Program-made: the position numbers and the translations under genes | The notes under the pieces: generated by a model | What the model was told of the DNA's origin: nothing | Seen by the model: only the letters and a program-made list of their open reading frames with translations | Databases searched by the model: none | DNA from: Cryobacterium levicorallinum | GTDB taxonomy: Bacteria; Actinomycetota; Actinomycetes; Actinomycetales; Microbacteriaceae | DNA length: 64,000 nucleotides | Direction: 5' to 3' | NCBI RefSeq assembly: GCF_004402405.1 | Contig: NZ_SOFE01000022.1 | Location: 283,342 to 347,341, forward strand | Part shown: piece by piece, positions 8,482-19,559 of the stretch | Position numbering within the stretch: position 1 is the first letter of the stretch | Layout of the letters: every line of letters starts with the position of its first letter

Positions 8482-9707
8482 AGCGCGCCGTCAGTAATCT
8501 GGTAGGCGCGGTGATCGAGGCCTGGCAGGAGGTGCGCATCCACAAGACCCGCGTCATGCTGTCGTTGATCGGCGTCGCCGTCGCCGTCTGCGCCATCACC
8601 ACCGTGGTCGGGCTTGGCGCGGTCGCCCAACAGGCGACCGTCGAATCGAGCGAACGCTCGGGTGGGCGCGCCGCGAGCCTCTTTCTGTCGGCATCGATGA
8701 ACGACGGCTCCACCCCGCCGGGAATGCCCGAAATCTGGCGCACAGCGCTTGAACGCTACCAAATCGACTACGCCAGCCGGGTCATGAACGCCAGCCAGAC
8801 CGTGCAATTCGCCGACGGAGCCGTACCGGTGCAGACCCTCGGCATCGACCCGCCCTACGGCACCATGCACCGCATCACCCTCGAGGAAGGTACCTGGTTC
8901 ACCGAGGCCGATACGGCCCGGCTTGCACCGGCACTGCTCGTCAACTCCATCTTTTATGACCGTCTCGGTCGGCCGGATCTGCGCACGCACCCGACCACGA
9001 CCCTGATCGGTGAACGCACCACGACGGCCGTCGTCACCGGCGTCTACCCCTCACTCTCGTGGGAGACCGAACCGGCCATGTACATGCTCGCCGACGCACT
9101 CACCGCCATTACGCCCGTCGTTAGCGACCCGAACCTCCAACAATTCGGACCGCCGTCCTACGAGCTGTGGGTGCCCGTTGACGTGTCGGAGCAGCTGGTC
9201 ACCGCGCTGCAACGCGACGTACAGGGCGCGCTCGGCGCCGACGCCTTCGTGCAGGTGAACCGGCAGGACTTCGCGGCCTTCCAGGACGGCGACCCCTACC
9301 TCTCGCTCAAACTCACCGTCGGCGCGATCGCCGGGCTGGTGTTGCTGCTCGGCGCGCTCGGCCTGGTCAATATCGCCCTGGTCACCCTCAAGCAGCGCAT
9401 CCGGGAGATCGGCATCCGGCGCAGCTTCGGCGCCACGGCCGGGCGGGTGTTCTTCGCCGTGATGATGGAAAGCGTCGTCGCAACCGTCGTCGCCGGAATC
9501 ATCGGCGTGATCGGCGCCGTCCTCATCGTCAAGAGTCCTTTTGTCGAGGATTTCATCAGCCAGGGCCAGGTCACCGACTTCCCGCCGTTCCCGGTTGAGG
9601 CAGCCATCCTCGGCCTGGTCTGCGCCACCGTCGTCGGCGCCCTCGCCGGGCTGATCCCCGCGCTCGTCGCGGTGCGCGTCAAGGTGATCGACGCCATCCG
9701 CTATTAG
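8478..9707 (+). CDS. MacB/FtsX-type ABC transporter permease
   Basis: The 409-residue protein has the MacB layout: one N-terminal transmembrane helix (about 24-48), a large extracytoplasmic domain (about 50-275), then three helices (about 278-302, 326-350, 375-400). The segment [15 protein letters not shown] between helices 2 and 3 is diagnostic for the FtsX/MacB_FtsX coupling region. It overlaps the ATPase gene by 4 nt (ATGA). With the adaptor it forms a tripartite-like export system. Confidence 0.92.
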   Translation: MKRAVSNLVGAVIEAWQEVRIHKTRVMLSLIGVAVAVCAITTVVGLGAVAQQATVESSERSGGRAASLFLSASMNDGSTPPGMPEIWRTALERYQIDYASRVMNASQTVQFADGAVPVQTLGIDPPYGTMHRITLEEGTWFTEADTARLAPALLVNSIFYDRLGRPDLRTHPTTTLIGERTTTAVVTGVYPSLSWETEPAMYMLADALTAITPVVSDPNLQQFGPPSYELWVPVDVSEQLVTALQRDVQGALGADAFVQVNRQDFAAFQDGDPYLSLKLTVGAIAGLVLLLGALGLVNIALVTLKQRIREIGIRRSFGATAGRVFFAVMMESVVATVVAGIIGVIGAVLIVKSPFVEDFISQGQVTDFPPFPVEAAILGLVCATVVGALAGLIPALVAVRVKVIDAIRY

Positions 9708-9794
9708 CAGCAAAACGGATGCCGCGGCCAGGCTTTCGCGGACCAGTCACGCGGGCCGTAGGCGTGGGGCCGAGGGAATGTCACCGGTGCTTGG

Positions 9795-9800
9795 TAGCGT
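9795..9800 (+). promoter_or_regulatory. Putative -10 hexamer (TAGCGT) for ftsK
   Basis: TAGCGT ends 6 nt before the ftsK ATG with no ribosome-binding site, matching the leaderless pattern. Confidence 0.35.
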
Positions 9801-9806
9801 TATTTC

Positions 9807-12707
9807 ATGGCTACGAGCACTAAGTCGACCGGGCGTGCCCGCACCCCCGCAGCGAAGGGCGCTCCGGCGCGCAAACCCGCAACGCGGGGAGCCGGCGGCA
9901 CGGCCGCGCAGAAGACGGTCAAGTTCACCGCCGTCGAGGTGAAACCAAGCCTCGGAGCCCGCGCCTGGATGGGCCTGGCCCACCTGACCGGCGGCGCAGC
10001 GCGTGCCCTCGGCCCCGAAAAACTCTCCAAAGACGAACGCCGTGACGGTCTGCCGTTCTTTCTCGTTCTGCTCGCCATCTCCGGCGCCATCGTCGAATGG
10101 TTCCTGATCAATAACTTCGTCGCTCAGCAGCTCGACGCCTACACCTTCGGCGGATTGTTCGGCCGGGTCGCCTTTGCCCTCCCGGTCATCCTTCTACTGT
10201 TCTCCGTCTGGCTGTTTCGCAAACCGAGTTCGGTGCACGACAACGGTCGCATCGGCATCGGGCTGAGCCTGCTGCTCGTCACCATCTCCGGGCTCTGCCA
10301 TATCTTCGGCGTGCAACCCGAGCCGCAGGACGGCATGCCGGCCCTCGCCCTGGCCGGCGGCGTGATCGGCTGGATGATTGCCGCCCCGCTGATCCTGCTC
10401 AGCACCTCGATCGGTGCCACCATCGTCGTCATCCTGCTGTTGCTGCTGAGCCTGTTCATCATCACCAAGACGCCGCCGAATCGCATCGGTCAGCGCTCCC
10501 GCGAGCTCTACGACTGGCTGTTCGGCGCGCAACTGACCGACGACGAAGAACGCGCGGCCGCCAGCAAGGTCGCCAAATCGGGCAAGACCGTTCAGGTCGA
10601 ACTCGACGGCGTCGACGAAGACGGCCCGGAGGGCGCGCTGCCCTGGTGGCGCCGCAACAACAGCAAGCGGGAGGAAGACCCCGACTTCGGCAGTGCACTC
10701 TCGACCGAAAAACGAGGTGCCGACGCCAAGGCGGCGGACACCGCCGACCCGATGAGCGTGCTGCTCGGCGGCAACCAGTCCCGCGGCGGTTTTGACAGCG
10801 CGATCGAACCCGAAGTCACCGACCACACCGCCCCGCCGGAACGCGACCATTACGGCACCGAGGTGCTCGAAGACCTGCGCAAGGCCGAGCTCGCCGTCAA
10901 ACGGTTCACCGGAGAGGTCGACCTCGGCGCGGGTCCGTCCACCGGCCTGCACTCTGACGACCCGGCCGGCCACACCGAGGTCCTTCCCGGCTTCGACGAC
11001 GTCTTCCCCGAACTGAGTCAGGCAGTGGATGCCGACGGCGCGACTCTGCCGCCTCTCGCCTCCACAGATCCCCACCCTGCCATTCCGTATCTCGTGCCGG
11101 CAGCATCCACTCTCACCGCCGGCCCGCCGGCCAAGGCCCGCTCGGCCGCCAACGACGACGTGGTCAAGTCGATCACCGAAGTACTACGTCAGTTCCAGGT
11201 CGACGCGAAGGTCACCGGGTTCTCGCGTGGCCCCACGGTCACCCAGTACGAGATCGAACTCGGCCCGGGTGTCAAGGTCGAGCGGGTGACCGCCCTGAGC
11301 AAGAACCTCTCCTACGCGGTCGCCTCGAACGAGGTGCGCATTTTGTCGCCGATTCCCGGCAAGAGCGCCATCGGCATCGAGATTCCCAACACCGACCGTG
11401 AAATCGTCACCCTCGGCGACGTGCTGCGCTCGAGTACCGCTACCAACGCCACGCACCCGATGACCATCGGCGTCGGTAAAGACGTCGGCGGTGGCTTCGT
11501 CATCGCCAACCTCGCGAAAATGCCCCACCTGCTCGTGGCCGGTTCCACCGGTTCGGGAAAGTCGAGCTTCGTCAACTCCATGATCACAAGCCTGCTGATG
11601 CGGGCCAAGCCGAGCGACGTGCGCATGGTGCTGATCGACCCGAAACGGGTCGAGCTCGCTGCCTACGCCGGCGTGCCCCACCTGATCACGCCCATCATCA
11701 CGAACCCGAAGAAAGCAGCCGAAGCGCTGCAATGGGTCGTGAAAGAGATGGACATGCGTTACGACGACCTCGCCAGCTTTGGCTTTCGCCACATCGACGA
11801 CTTCAACAAGGCCGTCAATAACGAGGAGATCGTGCTGCCGGTCGGCAGTGAACGCAAGCTCAAGCCGTACCCGTACCTGCTGGTCGTCGTCGATGAGCTG
11901 GCCGACCTCATGATGGTCGCCCCGCGCGACGTCGAAGACTCGATCGTGCGTATCACCCAGCTCGCCCGCGCCTCCGGTATCCACCTCGTGCTCGCCACGC
12001 AGCGTCCAAGCGTCGACGTCGTCACCGGGCTGATCAAGGCCAACGTGCCCTCCCGGCTCGCCTTCGCCGTGACGAGCGTCACCGACTCCCGAGTCATCCT
12101 CGACCAGCCGGGTGCCGATAAGCTCATCGGTCAGGGGGACGCGCTGTTCCTGCCAATGGGCGCGTCCAAGGCCGTGCGCGTGCAGGGCGCCTGGGTGACC
12201 GAAGACGAGATCGAAAAAGTCGTCAAGCACGTCACCATGCAGGCCAGGCCCGACTATCGGCCCGATGTCTCCATGGTCGCCCCGCGTAAAGAGATCGACT
12301 CCGACATCGGCGACGACCTCGAAGTGCTGCTCGCCGCCGCAGAACTCGTCGTCTCCACCCAGTTTGGGTCCACGTCCATGCTGCAGCGCAAACTGCGGGT
12401 CGGCTTCGCCAAGGCCGGCCGCCTGATGGACCTGCTCGAGTCCCGCGAAATCGTCGGCCCCTCCGAGGGCTCCAAGGCCCGCGACGTGCTCGTCAACGCC
12501 GAACAGTTGCCGAGCGTGCTCGCCCGCCTGCGCGGCTCCGACGACGAACAGCACGCCCTCAAGGCTCAATCCGACGATTCCCGTGCAGCCGCGGCACCCG
12601 ACCCGCGCTACGCCGACGACCCGGTGGAGAAAATGTCGCAGGGGTATCCTGAGGTCGACGGCACCGAGGACGACGAGGATGCCTGGAAACTAACGGGCAG
12701 GGACTGA
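9807..12707 (+). CDS. ftsK: DNA translocase FtsK/SpoIIIE
   Basis: FtsK pumps chromosomal DNA through the division septum. The 966-residue protein has a basic N-terminus, four transmembrane helices (about 85-230), an acidic linker and a RecA-like motor with Walker A GSTGSGKS (579-586) and Walker B Asp-Glu at 696-697 ([10 protein letters not shown]). The C-terminal winged-helix gamma domain, which reads orienting sequences, is seen in [20 protein letters not shown] and [15 protein letters not shown]. Length is at the long end of the family because of the linker. pgsA follows after 3 nt, so the two are probably co-transcribed. Confidence 0.96.
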   Translation: MATSTKSTGRARTPAAKGAPARKPATRGAGGTAAQKTVKFTAVEVKPSLGARAWMGLAHLTGGAARALGPEKLSKDERRDGLPFFLVLLAISGAIVEWFLINNFVAQQLDAYTFGGLFGRVAFALPVILLLFSVWLFRKPSSVHDNGRIGIGLSLLLVTISGLCHIFGVQPEPQDGMPALALAGGVIGWMIAAPLILLSTSIGATIVVILLLLLSLFIITKTPPNRIGQRSRELYDWLFGAQLTDDEERAAASKVAKSGKTVQVELDGVDEDGPEGALPWWRRNNSKREEDPDFGSALSTEKRGADAKAADTADPMSVLLGGNQSRGGFDSAIEPEVTDHTAPPERDHYGTEVLEDLRKAELAVKRFTGEVDLGAGPSTGLHSDDPAGHTEVLPGFDDVFPELSQAVDADGATLPPLASTDPHPAIPYLVPAASTLTAGPPAKARSAANDDVVKSITEVLRQFQVDAKVTGFSRGPTVTQYEIELGPGVKVERVTALSKNLSYAVASNEVRILSPIPGKSAIGIEIPNTDREIVTLGDVLRSSTATNATHPMTIGVGKDVGGGFVIANLAKMPHLLVAGSTGSGKSSFVNSMITSLLMRAKPSDVRMVLIDPKRVELAAYAGVPHLITPIITNPKKAAEALQWVVKEMDMRYDDLASFGFRHIDDFNKAVNNEEIVLPVGSERKLKPYPYLLVVVDELADLMMVAPRDVEDSIVRITQLARASGIHLVLATQRPSVDVVTGLIKANVPSRLAFAVTSVTDSRVILDQPGADKLIGQGDALFLPMGASKAVRVQGAWVTEDEIEKVVKHVTMQARPDYRPDVSMVAPRKEIDSDIGDDLEVLLAAAELVVSTQFGSTSMLQRKLRVGFAKAGRLMDLLESREIVGPSEGSKARDVLVNAEQLPSVLARLRGSDDEQHALKAQSDDSRAAAAPDPRYADDPVEKMSQGYPEVDGTEDDEDAWKLTGRD

Positions 12708-12710
12708 ACC

Positions 12711-13304
12711 ATGGCATCACCGCAAGCATCCGTCGCCCGCCCGAGCAACTGGAACCTGCCCAACCTGATCACGGTCGTACGCATCCTGCTCGCCCCCGTC
12801 TTCATTTGGATGCTGCTGGCCGACAACGGCGCCCACGACGCACTGCGCTGGGCCGCCGCCGTGCTGTTCATCATCGCGATCGCCACCGATGGAATCGACG
12901 GCATGATCGCCCGCCGCCACAACCTCGTCACCGACCTCGGCAAGATCCTCGACCCGATCGCCGACAAGATCCTCACCGGCGGCGCCCTGGTCTGCCTCTC
13001 CATCCTCGACGAGTTGCCCTGGTGGGTGACCATCGTCATCCTGGTGCGCGAAATCGGCATCACCGTGTTCCGATTCGTCATGCTACGCGACCGGGTCATC
13101 CCGGCCAGCCGCGGCGGCAAGCTCAAAACCGTGTCCCAGTCGGTGTCGATCTCGCTCGCGCTGCTGCCGTTCTGGCTCGTTTTCGGCGAGTGGGTGCACT
13201 GGCTCAACACGGCTACCATGACCATCACCCTGATCCTCACCGTGGTGTCCGGCCTCGACTATCTGCTCTCGGCCTGGCGCCTGCGCAAGCACGACGATGC
13301 CTGA
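12711..13304 (+). CDS. pgsA: CDP-diacylglycerol-glycerol-3-phosphate 3-phosphatidyltransferase
   Basis: This integral membrane enzyme makes phosphatidylglycerol phosphate. The 197-residue protein has the CDP-alcohol phosphotransferase motif DG-x2-AR-x8-G-x3-D-x3-D at residues 63-85 (Asp63, Arg68, Gly77, Asp81, Asp85) and several hydrophobic helices. It starts 3 nt after ftsK and overlaps cinA by 8 nt. The ftsK-pgsA-cinA-clgR order is conserved in actinobacteria. Confidence 0.95.
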   Translation: MASPQASVARPSNWNLPNLITVVRILLAPVFIWMLLADNGAHDALRWAAAVLFIIAIATDGIDGMIARRHNLVTDLGKILDPIADKILTGGALVCLSILDELPWWVTIVILVREIGITVFRFVMLRDRVIPASRGGKLKTVSQSVSISLALLPFWLVFGEWVHWLNTATMTITLILTVVSGLDYLLSAWRLRKHDDA

Positions 13305-13866
13305 CCCGGCCGACTCGATCGACCTCCCCGACGTCACCCTTCGCGCCCGCACCGCTTCAGGCGATCTGCAAGCGGATGCAACGGCCGATTTGATCGCGCA
13401 ACTCACCATTCGGCACCTCACCATTGCGGTCGCCGAGTCACTGACCGGCGGGCTGCTCGTGGCCGAACTCGTGCGCATCCCTGGGGCATCCGTTGTGGTG
13501 CGCGGGGGAGTCGTCGCCTATGACTCGGACCTCAAACGGAGCCTGCTTCAGGTGGACAGCAGCGTGCTCAACGTTCATGGCCCCGTGCACGCCGACGTCG
13601 CCAAGCAGATGGCCGTCGGTGTACGCACACTCCTCGCCGTCAATGATGTGCGCGCCGACGTCGGGGTGTCCACGACGGGCGTGGCCGGACCGGGCCCCGA
13701 TGGTGGCCACCCGGCCGGAACCGTCTACATCGGGCTCTCCAAAGGCACCGGATCCTGGGCGGTGCCCCTGCAACTCGATGGAGACCGAGCCGAAATTCGC
13801 ACCGAAACGGTGCGCCAGGCCATCCTTGCTGTGCGTGCGCTGATAGCGCGCGGTGACGCGGAATAG
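13297..13866 (+). CDS. cinA: CinA-family nicotinamide-nucleotide amidohydrolase
   Basis: The 189-residue product is the stand-alone C-terminal CinA (PncC) domain, which deamidates nicotinamide mononucleotide in NAD recycling. Family markers are AVAESLTGGLL, VVRGGVVAYDSDLK and the glycine-rich GVAGPGPDGGHPAGTVYIGL. The N-terminal COG1058 domain of full-length CinA is absent, which is normal for actinobacterial versions. It overlaps pgsA. Confidence 0.92.
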   Translation: MPDPADSIDLPDVTLRARTASGDLQADATADLIAQLTIRHLTIAVAESLTGGLLVAELVRIPGASVVVRGGVVAYDSDLKRSLLQVDSSVLNVHGPVHADVAKQMAVGVRTLLAVNDVRADVGVSTTGVAGPGPDGGHPAGTVYIGLSKGTGSWAVPLQLDGDRAEIRTETVRQAILAVRALIARGDAE

Positions 13867-14021
13867 TTCTTGTTACGGGCTGGTTACATCGAAGGAATAC
13901 ATAAGCAAAGTCCAACGTATTTCGGTTAGTGTCAGCTTGTCAGAGGAATGACGTAGTGTAAGCACCAACTGGAACTTCAGTAGTTTGGGCTCGAGTTATT
14001 AAGGTATAGAAGGAGGTTCCG

Positions 14022-14345
14022 ATGATTCTTGTTCGTCAGGAAATCGGCGATGTGCTCAGGGACTTCCGCCTGCAAAAGGGGCGTACCCTGCGTCAGGTCG
14101 CAAGCAAAGCCAGCGTCGCGCTCGGCTACCTCAGCGAGGTAGAACGTGGACAGAAAGAAGCCTCCTCGGAGATTCTCGCTTCCGTGGCCGATGCGCTGGA
14201 AACCCCGATTTCGGTCATCATGCGTGAAGTTGGTGACCGTCTCGCCGTCATCGAGGGAATGGATCAGTTCCCCGACACGGTACCCGACGACCTCGTCACC
14301 ACGTTCGATTCCGGGCTGATGTCGTTAGACAGCGGCGCGCGCTAG
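14022..14345 (+). CDS. clgR: XRE-family regulator ClgR
   Basis: The 107-residue protein has an N-terminal helix-turn-helix (about 13-70; LRQVASKASVALGYLSEVERG) typical of ClgR, the activator of clp protease genes in actinobacteria. A near-consensus ribosome-binding site AGGAGG ends a few bases before the ATG. The 155 bp upstream are unusually AT-rich for this window and probably hold its promoter. Its place between cinA and recA matches other actinobacteria. Confidence 0.9.
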   Translation: MILVRQEIGDVLRDFRLQKGRTLRQVASKASVALGYLSEVERGQKEASSEILASVADALETPISVIMREVGDRLAVIEGMDQFPDTVPDDLVTTFDSGLMSLDSGAR

Positions 14346-14448
14346 TCGCCCCACCGATTCAAAACAATAAGGCCACCGTCGACACCTTGTGTCGGCGGTG
14401 GTTGTCTTTCAGGAGTGTGTGTGTTCAGATTCGGGTGGAGGCAGCGCC

Positions 14449-14673
14449 GTGCGATTGAGTGAATTTCGCACCGCGCTGAAGGAAGAATTCGGCGACGGTT
14501 ACGGCCGAGTGCTCACCCGTGACCTCGTGCTCACCCCGCTCGGCGGACGCACTGCCGATCAGGCACTCGCAGCCGGCGTCCCGGCCCGTGACGTGTGGCT
14601 GGCACTGTGCGCCGCGGTCGACGTGCCGCGCAGTCGTTGGTATGGCGCTGGCATCCCGGCCCCTCGCCTGTAA
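14449..14673 (+). CDS. DUF3046 family protein
   Basis: I place the start at the GTG at 14449 (encoding MRLSEFRTALKEEFG), preceded by GGAGG 8 nt upstream; a longer frame from 14389 adds 20 non-conserved residues. The 74-residue protein matches DUF3046, a small family with GGRTADQALxxGVPxRxVWxALC that is regularly found next to recA in actinobacteria. Its function is unknown. Confidence 0.85.
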   Translation: MRLSEFRTALKEEFGDGYGRVLTRDLVLTPLGGRTADQALAAGVPARDVWLALCAAVDVPRSRWYGAGIPAPRL

Positions 14674-14990
14674 CAGACTGGACTTCACCTTAGGCCTCTG
14701 ATTCGACACGCCGTGCACAATATCCGGGAATGCTCGAATACCTGTTCGGCTTTGATAGGCTCCTCAACAGCAGACTTTCTGACAGGTTCTCCACTGTTCG
14801 ATCGTGCTCCCGGCCAATGTCGGAGGTGCGGCGTACAGTCGAATTTGTCAGAGAAAGTCGGCGATTGCCTTGTCGAAACGGGCATCGGGGTCCTCTCGAT
14901 GAGCGGGCCGACAGCCTATAGGCGCCACCAGGCACGTCCCGAAGCTCCGTTCAAAGCGAGCGACCGTGCAGAACCCAGGAGATGAAGACC
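14674..14990 (+). other. recA upstream region (317 bp, no gene)
   Basis: No coding region is visible. It holds an SOS-box-like sequence (14734-14749) and an imperfect long-range inverted repeat (GACTTTCTGACA at 14773-14784 against TGTCAGAGAAAGTC at 14846-14859). It probably contains two or more recA promoters. Confidence 0.5.
14734..14749 (+). promoter_or_regulatory. SOS box (LexA site) upstream of recA
   Basis: TCGAATACCTGTTCGG matches the actinobacterial LexA consensus TCGAAC-N4-GTTCGA at 10 of 12 defined positions. It lies about 240 bp upstream of the recA start. Confidence 0.7.
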
Positions 14991-16136
14991 ATGGCATCAC
15001 AAGCGAACCGCGAGAAGGCCCTCGAAACCGCCCTCGCGCAAATCGATCGTCAGTTTGGCAAGGGCTCGGTCATGCGCCTCGGCAGCGACGAGCGTGCCCC
15101 CGTTGAAACCATTTCTACTGGGTCGATCGCGCTAGACGTCGCGCTCGGCGTAGGTGGACTGCCGCGTGGCCGCATCGTGGAGATCTACGGTCCGGAATCC
15201 TCGGGTAAGACCACGCTCACCCTGCACGCCATCGCGAATGCGCAGAAGAACGGTGGCATCGCCGCGTTCATCGACGCGGAGCACGCCCTCGATCCGGAAT
15301 ACGCCAAGAAGCTCGGCGTCGACATCGATGCCCTGCTGGTCTCGCAGCCCGACACGGGCGAGCAAGCCCTCGAAATTGCTGACATGCTCGTGCGAAGTGG
15401 GTCCATCGACCTCATCGTTGTCGACTCGGTTGCTGCCCTCGTGCCGCGTGCTGAGATCGAGGGCGAGATGGGTGATTCCCACGTGGGCCTACAGGCCCGG
15501 CTCATGTCGCAGGCGCTCCGCAAGCTCACCGGTGGTTTGAGCCAGACCAACACCACCATGATCTTCATTAACCAGCTGCGCGAAAAGATCGGCGTCTTCT
15601 TCGGTAGCCCCGAGACCACGTCGGGCGGTAAGGCACTCAAGTTCTACGCGTCGGTGCGCCTTGACATTCGCCGCATTGAAACCCTCAAAGACGGAACCGA
15701 AGCCATCGGTAACCGCACCCGGGTCAAGGTCGTTAAGAACAAGATGGCGCCGCCCTTCAAGCAGGCTGAGTTCGACATCATCTATGGCATCGGAATCTCG
15801 CGCGAGGGCAGCCTGATCGACTTCGGAGTCGACCAGGGCATCGTTAAGAAGTCCGGTGCCTGGTACACCTACGACGGCGACCAGCTCGGTCAGGGTAAAG
15901 AGAACTCGCGCAACTTCCTGCTCAAGCACCCCGAGATGGCCAACGAGATCGAGAGCAAGATTCTGATCAAGCTCGGCATCGGCCCGGAGGGCATCGCGGC
16001 CAAGGCCGCCGAGAAGGCCGCAGCGGCGATTGTCGCTGAGGCCGAAGCGAAGGCTAAGGCAGAAGCGGATGCCGCGGCGGTACTCGATGGTGGTCCGGTC
16101 GCCATCAAGGTACCGGCAGCGCGCAAGAGCGCCTAA
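14991..16136 (+). CDS. recA: Recombinase RecA
   Basis: RecA forms filaments on single-stranded DNA, drives strand exchange and stimulates LexA self-cleavage. The start at 14991 ([11 protein letters not shown]) is preferred because GGAG lies 9 nt upstream, whereas the in-frame ATG at 14982 abuts it. The 381-residue protein has Walker A GPESSGKT at 67-74, Walker [11 protein letters not shown] near 140-149 and the DNA-binding loop segments. The C-terminus is an Ala/Lys/Glu-rich tail. No intein is present. recX follows 39 nt downstream. Confidence 0.98.
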   Translation: MASQANREKALETALAQIDRQFGKGSVMRLGSDERAPVETISTGSIALDVALGVGGLPRGRIVEIYGPESSGKTTLTLHAIANAQKNGGIAAFIDAEHALDPEYAKKLGVDIDALLVSQPDTGEQALEIADMLVRSGSIDLIVVDSVAALVPRAEIEGEMGDSHVGLQARLMSQALRKLTGGLSQTNTTMIFINQLREKIGVFFGSPETTSGGKALKFYASVRLDIRRIETLKDGTEAIGNRTRVKVVKNKMAPPFKQAEFDIIYGIGISREGSLIDFGVDQGIVKKSGAWYTYDGDQLGQGKENSRNFLLKHPEMANEIESKILIKLGIGPEGIAAKAAEKAAAAIVAEAEAKAKAEADAAAVLDGGPVAIKVPAARKSA

Positions 16137-16175
16137 CCGAGACCACCGCACGACAACGAAAGGCAGGTCACGGGA

Positions 16176-16865
16176 ATGGTTCACTTCGAACCCAAGAATG
16201 ACGCAGCACCACAAGCAGACGCCGGCTTGGCTCCCGTGACCTACCTGCCCGGTGCGGCTCCGGGAATGAAGCGCCGCTCGCCGCTGCAGGCAGCGGCCAG
16301 CGAACCCGAGGCTGAGATCGACGACGTCGACGCTGACGCTGACGCTGACGCCGAAACCGATGCAGACGCCGACGCGCTCGACCAGCGTGAGCGGGCCGAG
16401 AAGGTGCTGTTGCACCGGTTGCGTGGCCGTTCCCTGTCCACCGTCGAGGCCCTGCTTGTCTTGAACGGCACCGGGGTAGACTCCGGCGAGGCGAGTGAGG
16501 TCATCGAGAAGTTCATTCAGCTGCAGTACCTCGATGAGGCCAAGCTCGCCGATCAGATCATTCACAGCCACAACGTGCGCAAGGGTCTCGGTCGCACCGG
16601 TGTTGAGGCTGAAATGCGGCGGCGCAAGCTCGATCCGAGCGTCATGATGGACAAGCTCGAAGAGCTTCCCGACGACGAAGCTGAACGTGCCATCGACCTG
16701 GCCACCAAGCGCATGGGTCAGATGGAACGTTTCGACGACCAGACCATCGACCGTCGACTCACCGGTTTTCTCATGCGCAAGGGCTATAGCTCGGCCGCCG
16801 TACGATTGGCGGTCAAAGCAGCAATGGACAGCCGCGGTGGCGGCTCGCGTGTGCGCTTCCGCTAA
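16176..16865 (+). CDS. recX: Regulatory protein RecX with an acidic N-terminal extension
   Basis: RecX binds RecA filaments and inhibits RecA activity. The 229-residue protein has the tandem three-helix RecX repeats from about residue 70 on (LHRLRGRSLSTVEALLVL, then VRKGLGRTGVEAEMRRRKL). Before them is a 70-residue extension with an Asp-Ala repeat block (about residues 50-66), an expansion of a GACGCT-like unit in the DNA. A GGCAGG-type ribosome-binding site precedes the ATG. It is co-transcribed with recA in most actinobacteria. Confidence 0.93.
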   Translation: MVHFEPKNDAAPQADAGLAPVTYLPGAAPGMKRRSPLQAAASEPEAEIDDVDADADADAETDADADALDQRERAEKVLLHRLRGRSLSTVEALLVLNGTGVDSGEASEVIEKFIQLQYLDEAKLADQIIHSHNVRKGLGRTGVEAEMRRRKLDPSVMMDKLEELPDDEAERAIDLATKRMGQMERFDDQTIDRRLTGFLMRKGYSSAAVRLAVKAAMDSRGGGSRVRFR

Positions 16866-16941
16866 TGCTGCCGCCCGTTATTTCTGACCGCGCGTCGCAC
16901 ACGGCTCGCACACCGAATTGCTCGCGTAAACTATACCCACT

Positions 16942-18546
16942 ATGAGTATCGTCGCCCCCGCACTTGCCCGCCGAACCGTGATCACCCCCTCGGTAGCCGC
17001 GATCGACGCCTCGGGGCGTGCGCGCACCTATGAGGTGCGCACCTTCGGCTGTCAGATGAACGTGCACGACTCCGAACGCTTGAGCGGCTCTCTCGAAGCC
17101 GCCGGCTACGTCTCGGCGAACGGCGGTGAGGCCGACATCGTCGTGATCAACACCTGCGCCGTACGAGAGAACGCCGACAATAAGCTCTATGGCAACCTCG
17201 GCTACCTCGCCTCGGTCAAGCGCAAGCATGAGGGCATGCAAATTGCCGTCGGTGGGTGCCTCGCGCAAAAGGATAAGAACACCATCCTCGAGAAGGCGCC
17301 CTGGGTGGACGTCGTCTTCGGAACGCACAACATGGGCTCTCTTCCGAGCTTGCTCGAGCGGGCCCGCCATAACGGTGAGGCGCAGCTCGAGATTCTCGAG
17401 TCGCTCGAAACCTTCCCGTCCACCCTGCCGACCAAACGTGACTCCAGCTACAGCGGCTGGGTCTCCATTTCGGTTGGCTGCAACAACACCTGCACTTTCT
17501 GCATCGTGCCCGCCCTGCGCGGCAAAGAGAAAGACCGCCGTCCGGGCGAGATCCTCGCCGAGATTCAGGCCCTCGTCGACGACGGCGCCATCGAGGTCAC
17601 CCTGCTCGGGCAGAACGTCAACTCCTACGGCGTTGAATTCGGCGACCGCCTCGCCTTCGGTAAGCTGCTGCGCGCGGCCGGCAAGATCGACGGGCTGGAG
17701 CGCATCCGCTTCACCAGCCCGCATCCAGCCGCGTTCACCGATGATGTCATCGACGCCATGGCGGAGACGCCCTCTGTCATGCCCCAGCTGCACATGCCCC
17801 TGCAGTCCGGGTCCGACCGGATCCTCAAGTCAATGCGCCGCTCCTACCGCTCGGCGAAGTTCCTCGGCATCCTCGACCGCGTGCGTGCACAGATGCCACA
17901 CGCCGCCATCAGCACCGACATCATCGTCGGCTTTCCCGGCGAAACCGAGGAAGACTTTCAAGAGACCCTACGGGTCGTTGAACAGGCTCGCTTTGCCACT
18001 GCGTTCACCTTTCAGTACTCGATTCGTCCGGGTACCCCGGCCGCGACGATGGCCGACCAAATTCCCAAGGCCATCGTGCAAGACCGCTACGAGCGTCTCG
18101 CCGCCCTGCAGGAACGTATCTCCCTCGAAGAAAACCAGGCCGTCATCGGTCGCGAGGTTGAACTGCTCGTCGCCAACGGCGGTCGCAAGGACAGCGACAC
18201 CCACCGCCTGAGTGGGCGCGCCCCCGACAGCCGGCTCGTGCACTTCGACGTACCGGCCGGTTCGCCACGGCCGCGTCCCGGCGACGTGGTTACGGTCGTC
18301 GTCACCCAGGCCGCACCGTTCCACCTGATCGCTGACTCGACCACCGACGCGCCCCTGCGCATCCGTTCCACCCGTGCCGGGGATGCCTGGGACCGCCTTG
18401 AAGCCGAATCCTGCGGCGTTCCGTCACACGGTGGAGCAGCTGGCGGTACTGGTCCGGTCTCGCTTGGCCTGCCGACCATCGGTCTGCGAGTCGAGAGCGG
18501 CTCGAGCACCATCCCCATCTACAACGTGAACGACGACGAGCGTTAG
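16942..18546 (+). CDS. miaB: tRNA-2-methylthio-N6-dimethylallyladenosine synthase
   Basis: MiaB is a radical-SAM methylthiotransferase modifying A37 of tRNAs already prenylated by MiaA. The 534-residue protein has the N-terminal UPF0004 cysteines Cys37, Cys72 and Cys106 for one [4Fe-4S] cluster, and the radical-SAM motif CxxxCxxC at 180, 184 and 187. A TRAM domain follows (near 375-440). The C-terminus carries about 60 extra residues of low conservation. TAAACT and TATACC lie shortly before the ATG. miaA follows at 5 nt. Confidence 0.96.
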   Translation: MSIVAPALARRTVITPSVAAIDASGRARTYEVRTFGCQMNVHDSERLSGSLEAAGYVSANGGEADIVVINTCAVRENADNKLYGNLGYLASVKRKHEGMQIAVGGCLAQKDKNTILEKAPWVDVVFGTHNMGSLPSLLERARHNGEAQLEILESLETFPSTLPTKRDSSYSGWVSISVGCNNTCTFCIVPALRGKEKDRRPGEILAEIQALVDDGAIEVTLLGQNVNSYGVEFGDRLAFGKLLRAAGKIDGLERIRFTSPHPAAFTDDVIDAMAETPSVMPQLHMPLQSGSDRILKSMRRSYRSAKFLGILDRVRAQMPHAAISTDIIVGFPGETEEDFQETLRVVEQARFATAFTFQYSIRPGTPAATMADQIPKAIVQDRYERLAALQERISLEENQAVIGREVELLVANGGRKDSDTHRLSGRAPDSRLVHFDVPAGSPRPRPGDVVTVVVTQAAPFHLIADSTTDAPLRIRSTRAGDAWDRLEAESCGVPSHGGAAGGTGPVSLGLPTIGLRVESGSSTIPIYNVNDDER

Positions 18547-18551
18547 GAACG

Positions 18552-19550
18552 GTGTCGCCTGAGAAACCGGTGCCAGCCGAACCATTGGGGTCAGCTGCCT
18601 TGCCGGTGCTGATCGCGATCGTCGGATCGACCGGCACCGGTAAGTCGGAGTTGTCCCTTGATCTGGCCGAACGGCTGATCGAGCGCGGCCAGCCGGCCGA
18701 AATCGTCAACGCCGATGCCATGCAGCTCTATCGCGGCATGGATATCGGCACGGCAAAACTCACCCTCGCGGAACGCCGCGGTATTCCGCACCACCTGCTC
18801 GATGTGCTCGAGGTGACCGCCGAGGCCACCGTGAGCAATTACCAAACGGATGCCCGTGCAGCGATCACCGAGATCATCGCGCGTGGCGCCGTGCCGATCC
18901 TGGTCGGCGGCTCGGGATTGTATGTCTCCTCGGTCGTGTTCGACTTTCGGTTTCCCGGCACTGATCCGGAGCTGCGCGCCCGGCTCGAAGCTGAGTTGAT
19001 CGACATTGGACCCGGCCTGATGTACGCCCGGCTGCAGGCCGTCGACCCGCAGGCTGCACAGAGCATCGGCCCGAGCAACGGCCGGCGCTTGGTGCGGGCG
19101 CTAGAAATCGTTGAGCTGACCGGTGCCCCGCACCTGGCCGCCCTGCCGAACGAGCCGGTTTACTGGCGCGCCAGCGTCTTGCTTGGCCTCCGCACCGCGC
19201 GCGAACAACTGACCCCTCGGCTCGACGCCCGAGTAGAGCGGATGTGGGCGGCCGGCATCATCGACGAAGCACGCGGGCTGCTCGCGGGCGGCATCGAAGA
19301 CGGCGTGACGGCGAGCCGTGCGATCGGCTACGCCCAGGCCCTCGGTCAGGTGCACGGAACGCTCGGCCAGGCCGAGGCGATCGAGGCAACCCAGCAACTC
19401 ACTCGGCGCTATGCCCGCCGCCAGGTGAGCTGGTTCAAGCGCTACGCCCACACCCACTGGATCGAATCCGACGCGGCCGACCGGGTCGATGACGCGCTCG
19501 CGCACGTCGACCGCGCCGTGACCGCAGAGTACGCAGCGACCGCCCCGTAA
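18552..19550 (+). CDS. miaA: tRNA dimethylallyltransferase
   Basis: MiaA transfers the dimethylallyl group to A37 of tRNAs, making the substrate for MiaB encoded just upstream. The 332-residue protein has a P-loop GSTGTGKS at 25-32, the family motifs [17 protein letters not shown] and PHHLLDVL, and the [16 protein letters not shown] segment near the C-terminus. The start is GTG, 5 nt after miaB, so the two form an operon. Confidence 0.96.
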   Translation: MSPEKPVPAEPLGSAALPVLIAIVGSTGTGKSELSLDLAERLIERGQPAEIVNADAMQLYRGMDIGTAKLTLAERRGIPHHLLDVLEVTAEATVSNYQTDARAAITEIIARGAVPILVGGSGLYVSSVVFDFRFPGTDPELRARLEAELIDIGPGLMYARLQAVDPQAAQSIGPSNGRRLVRALEIVELTGAPHLAALPNEPVYWRASVLLGLRTAREQLTPRLDARVERMWAAGIIDEARGLLAGGIEDGVTASRAIGYAQALGQVHGTLGQAEAIEATQQLTRRYARRQVSWFKRYAHTHWIESDAADRVDDALAHVDRAVTAEYAATAP

Positions 19551-19553
19551 ACT
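19548..19553 (+). promoter_or_regulatory. Putative -10 hexamer (TAAACT) for dapF, using the miaA stop codon
   Basis: TAAACT begins with the TAA stop codon of miaA and ends 6 nt before the dapF ATG, again without a ribosome-binding site. Confidence 0.45.
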
Positions 19554-19559
19554 GGCAGC

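Noticed and set aside
11184-12569. 461-codon open frame antisense to ftsK
   Set aside because: Same artefact: composition rich in Asp, Gly, His and Val, no recognisable domain, opposite a gene with clear motifs.
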